Below, piece after piece: positions 45,153-51,758 of a stretch of 64,000 bases of DNA (position 1 is the first letter of the stretch; every line of letters begins with the position of its first letter). The notes beneath the pieces are model-generated. The model was not told the origin of the DNA. It searched no databases and was given only the letters and a program-made list of their open reading frames with translations. A program made the translations under genes and the position numbers. Origin of the DNA: Fructobacillus papyrifericola (GTDB taxonomy: Bacteria; Bacillota; Bacilli; Lactobacillales; Lactobacillaceae); the NCBI RefSeq assembly GCF_018437235.1, contig NZ_JAAMFJ010000001.1:620001-684000 (forward strand), read 5' to 3'.

Positions 45153-45584
45153 CTAAAAGTCAAAGTCGACCAAGCCCTCAGCAATTTCATCGAAGTTCTC
45201 AGCAGTTTCTTCCGTGTAAGCCTGCCAGTTTTCAGCTGACCAGATTTCAAAGGAATCCCCGACACCGGTTACGACAACTTCTTTTGCTAGTTCTGCGTGT
45301 TCTTTCAAGTTCGGCGCAATAATGACACGGCCTTGCTTATCAAACTCGGCCTGCATGGAGCCAGCCATCACAAAACGCTTAAAAGCCCGGGCGTCCTTCT
45401 TCCCGATTGGTAAGTTATTTAATTGCTCTTCGAGCTTATTCCAAACGTCCAAAGGCATGGCCCGCAAGGAATGTTCCATCCACTTTGCAATGACGAAAGT
45501 CTCACCGAGTTGGTTTCGAAACTTCGCCGGAATCGTGAGCCGTCCCTTGGGATCTAAATTGTGTGACGATTCTCCCATGAACAT
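45153..45584 (-). CDS. mraZ: Transcriptional regulator MraZ
   Basis: AbrB-like, ring-forming repressor of the division/wall operon. 143 residues made of two swapped-hairpin repeats, each with a DxxxR core: LDPKGRLTIPAKFR near 11-24 and FDKQGRVIIAPNLKEHA near 83-99. The start MFMGESSHNLD fits the family. Three GTGG repeats with a 10-bp step lie about 45 bases upstream and are the expected binding site for its own product. Confidence 0.95.
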   Translation of the reverse strand: MFMGESSHNLDPKGRLTIPAKFRNQLGETFVIAKWMEHSLRAMPLDVWNKLEEQLNNLPIGKKDARAFKRFVMAGSMQAEFDKQGRVIIAPNLKEHAELAKEVVVTGVGDSFEIWSAENWQAYTEETAENFDEIAEGLVDFDF

Positions 45585-45628
45585 GATGGCCCACTCCTCC
45601 TTTCTGTGGATTACTTAAATACAATTTA

Positions 45629-45656
45629 CCACATTCCCCCACTTTTCACCACTTTT
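45629..45656 (-). promoter_or_regulatory. MraZ-binding repeats upstream of mraZ
   Basis: On the minus strand AAAGTGG-type repeats occur with GTGG cores at 45649-45652, 45639-45642 and 45629-45632, exactly 10 bp apart. This spaced direct-repeat pattern is what MraZ octamers recognise. It fits autorepression of the cluster. Confidence 0.75.
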
Positions 45657-45683
45657 CTTTAAGATTCTTTTAAACTAGGGTAT

Positions 45684-45723
45684 AAAAAAGAGCCAAACCC
45701 TTGTTATCACAAGGATTTGGCTC
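45684..45723 (-). terminator. Terminator after the small membrane protein upstream of mraZ
   Basis: GAGCCAAA-CCTTGT arm pairs with ACAAGG-TTTGGCTC through one mismatch, with six U following on the minus strand. Confidence 0.85.
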
Positions 45724-45745
45724 AGTGGGGGAAATTCCCTAAATT

Positions 45746-46102
45746 TTATAAAACGTGAATGAATAAGGCGGCCAGAATGGTGATCAGGACCAAAACCATG
45801 GCAAAAAGACTCGAAATACGCCAGAAAAGATGGGTAAAATGCAAAATGTCTAAGCCGTTTTGACCCATTCGAACAAAGGCGACGACAGCCGCAACCAATA
45901 GTGCCAGTGCAAAACAGACCAGTATATCCGACCGGTAAAAGGCCGCCCCTTCAATCAGGTAAAAGGCGTACCAATTCGGAATACCGGCCAAATCCATAAA
46001 GGAAAGACCAGGTAGCATGCGGTACAAAAACCGCCAAATCATAACAAAAAGTAAAACGGCAAGCCACAGGCCAGCCCAAAAATACCAAACCATCTTATTC
46101 AC
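45746..46102 (-). CDS. Small membrane protein, possibly DUF3397 family
   Basis: 118 residues with three or four hydrophobic helices (about 5-25, 58-78, 92-115) and few charged loops (MIWRFLYRM, FVRMGQNGLDILHF). In lactobacilli a DUF3397 membrane protein often precedes mraZ, and length and topology agree, but I see no signature that proves it. It has its own terminator before mraZ. Function unknown. Confidence 0.6.
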   Translation of the reverse strand: MNKMVWYFWAGLWLAVLLFVMIWRFLYRMLPGLSFMDLAGIPNWYAFYLIEGAAFYRSDILVCFALALLVAAVVAFVRMGQNGLDILHFTHLFWRISSLFAMVLVLITILAALFIHVL

Positions 46103-46194
46103 CTCTCACTAACTGTATCAAGGTCTTTGCAAAATTTCAATTTTAAAGCCGGCTATGGTAAGATATCCCTAGTACATTCAGGAGAACACGGGAT

Positions 46195-46422
46195 ATGTTG
46201 AAGAAAAAGCAAAAGCAGGTTGAAGAACAACGGCCAGTTGCCCAAACGGTCGACCAAGCCTTGGAAGACGAGGTCAACCGTCAACTAAGCAAGCGGCCAA
46301 TGCCAACCGTTGAAAAGAAAAAGAAGACCCGTTACCAAAAATGGACCCTTTTCATGTCCCTCTTCATGGTAATCGTCATGGCTGGCTCCGTTATTTACGC
46401 CGCCATTTCGGCCCTTCGTTAA
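46195..46422 (+). CDS. Small bitopic protein, possibly DUF4044 family
   Basis: 75 residues: a Lys/Gln/Glu-rich cytosolic part (MLKKKQKQVEEQ), a basic KKKKTRYQKW just before a single C-terminal membrane helix (about 51-72), ending ISALR. Small proteins of this plan next to mraZ in lactobacilli are annotated DUF4044; I suggest this only from layout. AGGAG precedes the ATG, an extended -10 (TGGTAAGAT) lies about 33 bases upstream, and a terminator follows. Function unknown. Confidence 0.7.
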   Translation: MLKKKQKQVEEQRPVAQTVDQALEDEVNRQLSKRPMPTVEKKKKTRYQKWTLFMSLFMVIVMAGSVIYAAISALR

Positions 46423-46430
46423 GCAATTGA

Positions 46431-46457
46431 AAGCAGCGGGTAATTCCGCTGCTTTTT
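46431..46457 (+). terminator. Terminator after the small bitopic protein
   Basis: GCAGCGG, short loop, CCGCTGC, then TTTTT on the plus strand. Confidence 0.85.
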
Positions 46458-46493
46458 CTTTGGATAAAGGAGCAAAATCCCCATGTTATCCAC

Positions 46494-46524
46494 AAAAAAA
46501 GACGGACATCTGTCCGTCTTTTTT
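46494..46524. terminator. Two-way terminator after fakA
   Basis: AAAAAAGACGGACA and TGTCCGTCTTTTTT form a 14-bp perfect stem with T-runs on both strands. Confidence 0.88.
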
Positions 46525-46526
46525 CT

Positions 46527-48230
46527 TTATTCAACTGAAAGTAAGAATGGGTAGAGGTCTTGGCCACCATTGTGCACTTCGACTTCTAGGTCTTCATCAA
46601 TTTCTTCAATTGCTTCTTCCAAGGCCTTTTCTTCCTTGGCTTTGGCATCCTTACCCGCAATGATCGTGACGATTTCAGAATCGTCATCGCACATTTCTTG
46701 CAGGAGGGACTTGGCCGTTTCAACCAAGCGCTTGCCAACAACGACGATCTCGCCGTCCTTCATTCCGAGCCAGTCACCCTTCTTAATGTCGTGACCCTTC
46801 AAAGTCGTTTCACGAACTGCCTGGGTAACCGCGCCTGAAACAACCGTTGCCAACTGTTCCGTCATTGACGCTTCGTTGTCTTCCAACGAGGCATCTGGGT
46901 TATAGCCGAGCATGGCCGTTAAGCCTTGCTGGATGGAACGGGACTTCACAACCGCTACCGGTACATCGGCCAAATCCTTGGCCTGTTCTGCAGCCAAGAA
47001 AATGTTTGAGTTGTTCGGCAAAATCACGGCCTTCTTCGCACCGGATTCCTGAATGGCATCGACGAAGTCCTTCGTTGAAGGATTCATTGTTTGGCCACCG
47101 GTAATCACCTTGTAGACACCAAGGGAATCAAAGAGCTTTGCAACCCCTTCACCAGAAGCAACAGCGAATACCGCCATTTCAGGTGCTTGAACTTGCTTCT
47201 TTTCCTGGTTGGCTGCCTTATCCTCGGCTTCTTGCTTGTCGATAACGGCCTGTTGCTGGTCGCGCATGTTGTCGATTTTGACCTTACGCAAGGAACCAAA
47301 TTCCGTTCCCCAGTGAATAATCGAACCGGGATCTTCCGTGTGGACGTGAACCTTTACGACATCGTCATCGTTAATAACCAAGAGTGAATCACCCTTGTCG
47401 GCGATGTAGTTGTAGAACTTGTCATAGTCAAAGGGCTGGTCGTAAGTCGTACCAACACCCAAGTCAACCATGATTTCGGTACAGTAACCAAATTGAATGT
47501 CTTCTGGGTTCAAGGATTCATCAGCCTGAGCACCAGCGTGGAGCTTGGAAACCATCTGGTCCAATTCCGCGTTATCCGGTGCCTTCAAGTTATTTTCGTC
47601 AAAGGTTCCCAAGACAACTTCTGAAAAGCCAGACAAGACCATGACCAAGCCCTGGCCGCCGGAATCAACAACGCCGACTTCTTTCAAAACTGGCAAGAGG
47701 TCGGGCGTGGAGTCCAAAGCCTTTTGGGCAGCAGCCATCGTCTTTTCCATCAAGCTTGGCAAGTCATCACCTGCCGAAGCTGAACGGTCGGCTTCGGCAG
47801 CCGCCTCACGGATAACCGTCAGGATCGTTCCTTCGGTTGGCTTCATCACGGACTTGTAGGCCACTTTGGCAGCTTCCATCAAGGCGTCGGCCATGTCGCG
47901 GGCGGACAAGTCATTCTTGTCGGCCATCGAATTAGCCATTCCACGGAAAATCTGGGACAAAATCACACCAGAGTTTCCACGGGCACCCATCAGAAGTCCC
48001 TTAGCCGTTGCCTTTGCAAGCAAGCCAACCGTTTGGTCCTGTGATTCACGTTCGTATTCAGCACCGGAAGCCATGGACAAGGCCATGTTCGTTCCAGTAT
48101 CCCCGTCAGGGACAGGGAAAACGTTTAATTTATTAATGTTTTCCGCGTTAGCAGACAACTTGGCTGCGGCCGCGTTCACCATCTTCCCATAGACAAGGGG
48201 CGTAATGGTGGTAATTTTTTCTGCAGTCAT
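46527..48230 (-). CDS. fakA: Fatty acid kinase ATP-binding subunit FakA (DAK2 domain, YloV)
   Basis: Phosphorylates FakB-bound fatty acids so that exogenous acids enter phospholipid synthesis. 567 residues: DAK2-type nucleotide domain (1-200) with NVFPVPDGDTGTNM near 36-49 and GARGNSGVILSQIFRG near 90-105, central domain (about 220-330), and a DegV-like C-terminal domain with ILPNNSNIFLAAEQAKDL. FakB partners are not in the window. Preceded by yloU, the usual pairing. Confidence 0.92.
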   Translation of the reverse strand: MTAEKITTITPLVYGKMVNAAAAKLSANAENINKLNVFPVPDGDTGTNMALSMASGAEYERESQDQTVGLLAKATAKGLLMGARGNSGVILSQIFRGMANSMADKNDLSARDMADALMEAAKVAYKSVMKPTEGTILTVIREAAAEADRSASAGDDLPSLMEKTMAAAQKALDSTPDLLPVLKEVGVVDSGGQGLVMVLSGFSEVVLGTFDENNLKAPDNAELDQMVSKLHAGAQADESLNPEDIQFGYCTEIMVDLGVGTTYDQPFDYDKFYNYIADKGDSLLVINDDDVVKVHVHTEDPGSIIHWGTEFGSLRKVKIDNMRDQQQAVIDKQEAEDKAANQEKKQVQAPEMAVFAVASGEGVAKLFDSLGVYKVITGGQTMNPSTKDFVDAIQESGAKKAVILPNNSNIFLAAEQAKDLADVPVAVVKSRSIQQGLTAMLGYNPDASLEDNEASMTEQLATVVSGAVTQAVRETTLKGHDIKKGDWLGMKDGEIVVVGKRLVETAKSLLQEMCDDDSEIVTIIAGKDAKAKEEKALEEAIEEIDEDLEVEVHNGGQDLYPFLLSVE

Positions 48231-48236
48231 TTTACT

Positions 48237-48596
48237 TTAATCCTCGGTTTCAATCCCTTGAACAATGACGTTCACTTCGGGTACTTGTAAGCCTAAGTAT
48301 GCGTTTAGGTAATACTTCACACGGGCTTGAACCGAAGTCGAAATGTCAGCCAACTTCATGCCGTGTTGAACCACGATGTAAACATCAATCGTTAGGCCTT
48401 TTTCGCCCTGGGAAACCACGACCCCACGGCCGTAGTTTTCGCGGTTCAAGATTTGGTTAACACCGTCTTTTAAAGCAGAGCGAGAAGCCATGCCAACCAC
48501 ACCGGGGTTAGCGATGGTTGCCCCACCGACAACGGAGGCAATGACATCGTTTTCAACTGTGACATCACCGTTCTTTGTTCGAATTTTAATTGCCAT
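48237..48596 (-). CDS. yloU: Asp23/Gls24 family protein YloU
   Basis: Small protein of 119 residues of the Asp23/Gls24 family, linked to cell-envelope homeostasis and always next to fakA. Typical start MAIKIRTKNGDVTVENDVIA, then VVGMASRSALKDGVN and LTIDVYIVVQHGMKLADIS. I choose ATG 48596 by family alignment; its ribosome site is weak. A GTG at 48623 would add nine untypical residues. A promoter TTGGGC-17-TAAAAT lies about 60-90 bases upstream. Confidence 0.88.
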   Translation of the reverse strand: MAIKIRTKNGDVTVENDVIASVVGGATIANPGVVGMASRSALKDGVNQILNRENYGRGVVVSQGEKGLTIDVYIVVQHGMKLADISTSVQARVKYYLNAYLGLQVPEVNVIVQGIETED

Positions 48597-48718
48597 CACA
48601 TAAGTCCATGAAGCATGTAGCACGCTCCACTTTTCCTTTCAAATTACTTATATCCTATTTTACCATGAGCGGGCAGAAAGCCCAACTTAGCGAAATTCTT
48701 TGCAAAGTCATGAAAAAA

Positions 48719-48748
48719 TAAAAAAACCACCCAGTGGAGTGGTTTTTA
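48719..48748 (-). terminator. Terminator overlapping the rpmB stop
   Basis: AAAAACCACT-CCAC with complement GTGG-GTGGTTTTTTT on the minus strand; the stem starts at the last base of the rpmB stop codon region. Confidence 0.8.
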
Positions 48749-48946
48749 AACACGTTCGATTGAGCCGTTCTTAAGACCGGCCTTCAAAGTACGTGCAGTC
48801 AAGTAAACTTTCTTAGGTGCGGAACCGTTAATCTTAACCGTTACCTTTTGCAAGTTTGGCTTCCAGCTACGACGACTTGAGTTCAAGGCGTGTGAACGTT
48901 GGTTACCAAAGCGGGTGCGTGCACCGTTAATTGCATCTTTTGCCAT
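48746..48946 (-). CDS. rpmB: Ribosomal protein L28
   Basis: Large-subunit protein of 66 residues. N-terminal [20 protein letters not shown] followed by [14 protein letters not shown], the L28 signature; no zinc cysteines. A strong GGAGG fixes the start. It has its own promoter (TTGCCA-17-TAAAAT, 49005-49033) just after trxA and its own terminator, so it is transcribed alone. Confidence 0.96.
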   Translation of the reverse strand: MAKDAINGARTRFGNQRSHALNSSRRSWKPNLQKVTVKINGSAPKKVYLTARTLKAGLKNGSIERV

Positions 48947-49004
48947 GTGTGACCCTCCTATCCGAGCCGCACAGCGTGCCTGCTCTTCTTATCAACAATA
49001 CATA

Positions 49005-49033
49005 ATTTTACCAGAGGGTTTCGACTTTGGCAA
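49005..49033 (-). promoter_or_regulatory. Promoter of rpmB
   Basis: TTGCCA (49028-49033), 17-base spacer, TAAAAT (49005-49010) preceded by TGG (extended -10). Confidence 0.7.
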
Positions 49034-49037
49034 GAAT

Positions 49038-49355
49038 TTAGGCGTATTTATGCAAAATTTCGCTCAATTGTTCTTTATTGTGAAAACCAGTTAACCGTTC
49101 AACGGCCTGACCGTCCTTCATCACAACCAGGGTCGGAATTGCCCGAATCCCAAAGTTACCCGGCGTTTCCTTGTTTTCATCAACGTCAACCTTATAAAAG
49201 TCAATCTTTGAGAAACTACCGTCTTCCGCCAAAGCGTCTAGTACGGGTGACTGCATCTTGCATGGGCCACACCAAGTTGCCCAAAAGTCGGTAATGGAAA
49301 CACCCGTCTTGGTCTTTTCCTCGAAATTTGCGTCTGTTAATGCTTCAACTGCCAT
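49038..49355 (-). CDS. trxA: Thioredoxin
   Basis: Disulfide reductase of 105 residues with the active site WCGPC at 28-32 and the cis-proline loop RAIPTLVV near 72-79. Its ATG overlaps the thiN stop as TAATG and has GGAGGAG, so it is co-translated with thiN. The pairing with a thiamine gene is not a common operon and may be lineage-specific. Confidence 0.95.
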   Translation of the reverse strand: MAVEALTDANFEEKTKTGVSITDFWATWCGPCKMQSPVLDALAEDGSFSKIDFYKVDVDENKETPGNFGIRAIPTLVVMKDGQAVERLTGFHNKEQLSEILHKYA

Positions 49356-50020
49356 TAGCTCCTCCTATCCGTTGACTGGGTGACCAGCACAATGCCCCGT
49401 TCAATGGAAACATGTACCAATTCCCCAACAAACTCATTTGATGAATACATAATACCGCTATTTTCCTTAATTGTCAAAGGATACTCAGCATCCAGAATCG
49501 AGAAATTATCGACTATACCTAATGGCATAAAACCCAAATAATGGTGGCCGGGGAGTTTCTCCACAACGTTGTGTTCGGCATCCAAATAGCTGATGGTGTT
49601 TCGGCAATCCACAATGCTAAAACGGCCAACCAAAGAGGAAAAGCCGACCTGAGGAAGAAAACTATCCAGGAGTGGAATCGTCAAATTCGACAACTCATGA
49701 TCCAAGCGACCACCGGTTGCCCCATACAAAACAATGTCATCCGCCCCGGCCGCCATGGCGTAACGAACAGCTAAGGCCGTATCCGTGTAATCCTTGTGGG
49801 CCGGATAGGTCGTCATCTCACGTTCCTTTTGGTAGGCGATCAAGCGCTGGCGCTCGTCATCAGACACCGAATCAAAATCACCAACGGCAAAGAGCGGCTC
49901 AATCCCCTCTTCCATCAAAAAAAGCGCCCCTCGGTCTGCACCAACCCAGTCACCGGGTTCTTTAAAGAGATCAGCTGGCCAGTTTTCCTTTGGGCCACCG
50001 GCTAAAATGTTAATTCGCAT
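49355..50020 (-). CDS. thiN: Thiamine pyrophosphokinase
   Basis: Converts thiamine to thiamine pyrophosphate, the cofactor of phosphoketolase in heterofermenters. 221 residues. WVGADRGALFLMEEGIEPLF near 26-45, the metal-binding GDFDSVSDDE near 48-57, and the ATGGRLDHELSN loop near 100-111 are diagnostic. Start at ATG 50020 after GGAGG. This ribosome site follows directly on the U-run of the rpe terminator, so expression depends on read-through or on a promoter inside the hairpin. No TPP riboswitch is seen. Confidence 0.93.
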   Translation of the reverse strand: MRINILAGGPKENWPADLFKEPGDWVGADRGALFLMEEGIEPLFAVGDFDSVSDDERQRLIAYQKEREMTTYPAHKDYTDTALAVRYAMAAGADDIVLYGATGGRLDHELSNLTIPLLDSFLPQVGFSSLVGRFSIVDCRNTISYLDAEHNVVEKLPGHHYLGFMPLGIVDNFSILDAEYPLTIKENSGIMYSSNEFVGELVHVSIERGIVLVTQSTDRRS

Positions 50021-50030
50021 CGCATCCTCC

Positions 50031-50060
50031 AAAAAAAGCGGCCGAAATCATTCGGACCGC
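50031..50060 (-). terminator. Hairpin with U-run between rpe and thiN
   Basis: GCGGTCCGAA and TTCGGCCGC pair (one wobble) on the minus strand, followed by seven U (50031-50037) and at once by the thiN GGAGG (50026-50030). Confidence 0.85.
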
Positions 50061-50082
50061 CTTGGCCCAAGGGCCGTTTCAT

Positions 50083-50739
50083 TTACTTTGTAACATCCAA
50101 AAGGGTTTGAACCTTGGCTGCTGGATCCTTCTTGTCATAGACATAAGAACCGGCAACAAAGACGTTGGCCCCGGCATCGGCCGTCAACTTGGCCGTTTCG
50201 TTGTTAATACCACCGTCAACTTCGATATCAAAGTCCAGGCCGAGTTCGTTCCGGTAGACAACCAATTCCTTAATCTTTTCCGTCATTTCTGGCAAGAAGG
50301 CCTGGCCACCAAAGCCAGGGTTAACCGTCATCACCAAAACCTGGTCCACCATGCTCAAAGCGGGCACGATGGCCGAAACCGGCGTTCCGGGGTTAATGAC
50401 AACTTCGGCCTTCACACCGGCCTTCTTAATCATCTGCAAGACGCGGTGAATGTGTGGCGTTGCTTCCACGTGAACCCCAATCAAGTCGGCCCCTGCTTCA
50501 GCCAAGGCCTCCACGTGGTTTTCCGGGTGAACAGCCATCAAGTGAACGTCCAAGAACAGATTGGTAATTGGGCGCAATTGCTTGACCCAGGCTGGTCCAT
50601 AGGCCATTGATGGGACAAAGGAGCCGTCCATCAAATCAACGTGCAAGTACTTGGCACCGGCTTTTTCAACCAGGGCAACGTCCTCGCCCAACTTCGTTAC
50701 GTCAGCGCTCAAAATCGATGGGGCAATAATTCCTGCCAT
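50083..50739 (-). CDS. rpe: Ribulose-phosphate 3-epimerase
   Basis: Interconverts ribulose 5-phosphate and xylulose 5-phosphate, feeding phosphoketolase. 218 residues. TIM barrel with SILSADVTKLGEDV near 7-20, the catalytic HVDLMDGSFVPSMAYG near 33-48, MTVNPGFGGQAF near 136-147 and EVDGGINNETA near 172-182. Follows rsgA by 34 bases, a usual neighbour. Confidence 0.96.
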   Translation of the reverse strand: MAGIIAPSILSADVTKLGEDVALVEKAGAKYLHVDLMDGSFVPSMAYGPAWVKQLRPITNLFLDVHLMAVHPENHVEALAEAGADLIGVHVEATPHIHRVLQMIKKAGVKAEVVINPGTPVSAIVPALSMVDQVLVMTVNPGFGGQAFLPEMTEKIKELVVYRNELGLDFDIEVDGGINNETAKLTADAGANVFVAGSYVYDKKDPAAKVQTLLDVTK

Positions 50740-50773
50740 GTTTCTTCCTCTTTCTAAAAATCCGTTTTATCAA

Positions 50774-51691
50774 CTAGTTCAAACGGTCCTGCTTCCACTT
50801 GGTCGCGTTTTTCTGATAGACCGGTCGTTTACCCTTAATAATTTGGTAAAACAATTCATAGCTATTATACCGCTCGGTACTAATGGTGCCAAGCTCGACG
50901 GCCTCTTTGACCGCACAGCCAGGCTCGTTTAAGTGCGAGCAGGTCCGGAAGCGACAATTGACCGCCGCTTCACGAATTTCAGGGAAATAATCCCCCAATT
51001 CCTCCACGGGAAAGTCAAAGACTTCATAGGAGGAAAAGCCCGGGGTGTCGGCAATCAACGTTTGGTAGGCCGGCACTGGAATGAGTGACACTTGACGGGT
51101 CGTGTGCTTTCCACGGGAAAGAGCCTGGGAAACTTCACCAACCGTCAGTTTCAACTCAGGTGCCAGCTGGTTTAACAGCGTGGACTTGCCCGCTCCGGTT
51201 TGGCCCATGGCAACGACAACTTGATCCTTTAACAGAGGGGTGAAGGCGGTCTTCAAATCATCACCGGCAAAGACGACCGGATAACCAATTTTCTCGTAAA
51301 GTCGCACTTTTTCCTTAAAGTCGGCTTGCTCCTTTTCAGAAAGCAAATCTAACTTTGAAAAGTAGAGGACGGGGTGGACTTTTTCAGCCTCTAAGGCAAC
51401 CAACTGGCGATCAAGCAGGTTCTGTGAGAAGGCTGGCTCGACAACCGAGGTAACGACAATGGCTAAATCAACATTGGCCATCGGTGGCCGCACCAAGCTG
51501 TTCTCACGCTCATGCAGAGCCCAAATCAACCCCTCGCCGTTCTCGGACTCAAAGTCGGCCCAGTCGCCCACCAAGGGCTTCTGTCCGTTTTTACGGAACT
51601 GCCCCCGCGCCCGGGTCCGTTCAACCGTACCATCCTCGAGCATTAAATCATAATAACCGGCCAACGACCGTATAATCCGTCCTGTTTTCAT
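50774..51691 (-). CDS. rsgA: Small ribosomal subunit biogenesis GTPase RsgA
   Basis: GTPase that checks and releases late 30S precursors. 305 residues: OB-fold (1-68), circularly permuted GTPase with FSKLDLL (G4) near 119, [14 protein letters not shown] (G1) near 160 and ADTPGFSS (G3) near 208, then a zinc region with [14 protein letters not shown] near 248-261. The ATG at 51691 lies only 6 bases after an extended -10 box TGCTATAAT (51698-51706), with no ribosome site, predicting a leaderless mRNA as for rimM. Confidence 0.95.
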   Translation of the reverse strand: MKTGRIIRSLAGYYDLMLEDGTVERTRARGQFRKNGQKPLVGDWADFESENGEGLIWALHERENSLVRPPMANVDLAIVVTSVVEPAFSQNLLDRQLVALEAEKVHPVLYFSKLDLLSEKEQADFKEKVRLYEKIGYPVVFAGDDLKTAFTPLLKDQVVVAMGQTGAGKSTLLNQLAPELKLTVGEVSQALSRGKHTTRQVSLIPVPAYQTLIADTPGFSSYEVFDFPVEELGDYFPEIREAAVNCRFRTCSHLNEPGCAVKEAVELGTISTERYNSYELFYQIIKGKRPVYQKNATKWKQDRLN

Positions 51692-51697
51692 AGGAAT

Positions 51698-51706
51698 ATT
51701 ATAGCA
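51698..51706 (-). promoter_or_regulatory. Extended -10 promoter giving a leaderless rsgA mRNA
   Basis: TGCTATAAT then ATTCCT then the rsgA ATG, so the A of the ATG sits at the expected +1. A TTGCCT lies 19 bases upstream of the -10, a poorly spaced -35. Confidence 0.65.
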
Positions 51707-51731
51707 TGGGCACCCGTTTTCTAGGCAAAAG

Positions 51732-51757
51732 AAAAAGGACCTTCAGAGGTCCTTTTT
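51732..51757 (-). terminator. Terminator after prkC
   Basis: AAAAAGGACC, loop, GGTCCTTTTT on the minus strand, right after the prkC stop. It shows that rsgA needs its own promoter. Confidence 0.88.
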
Positions 51758-51758
51758 C

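Noticed and set aside
49355-50062. TPP riboswitch before thiN
   Set aside because: The gap holds only a simple terminator hairpin; none of the conserved TPP-aptamer sequence is present and there is no room for it.
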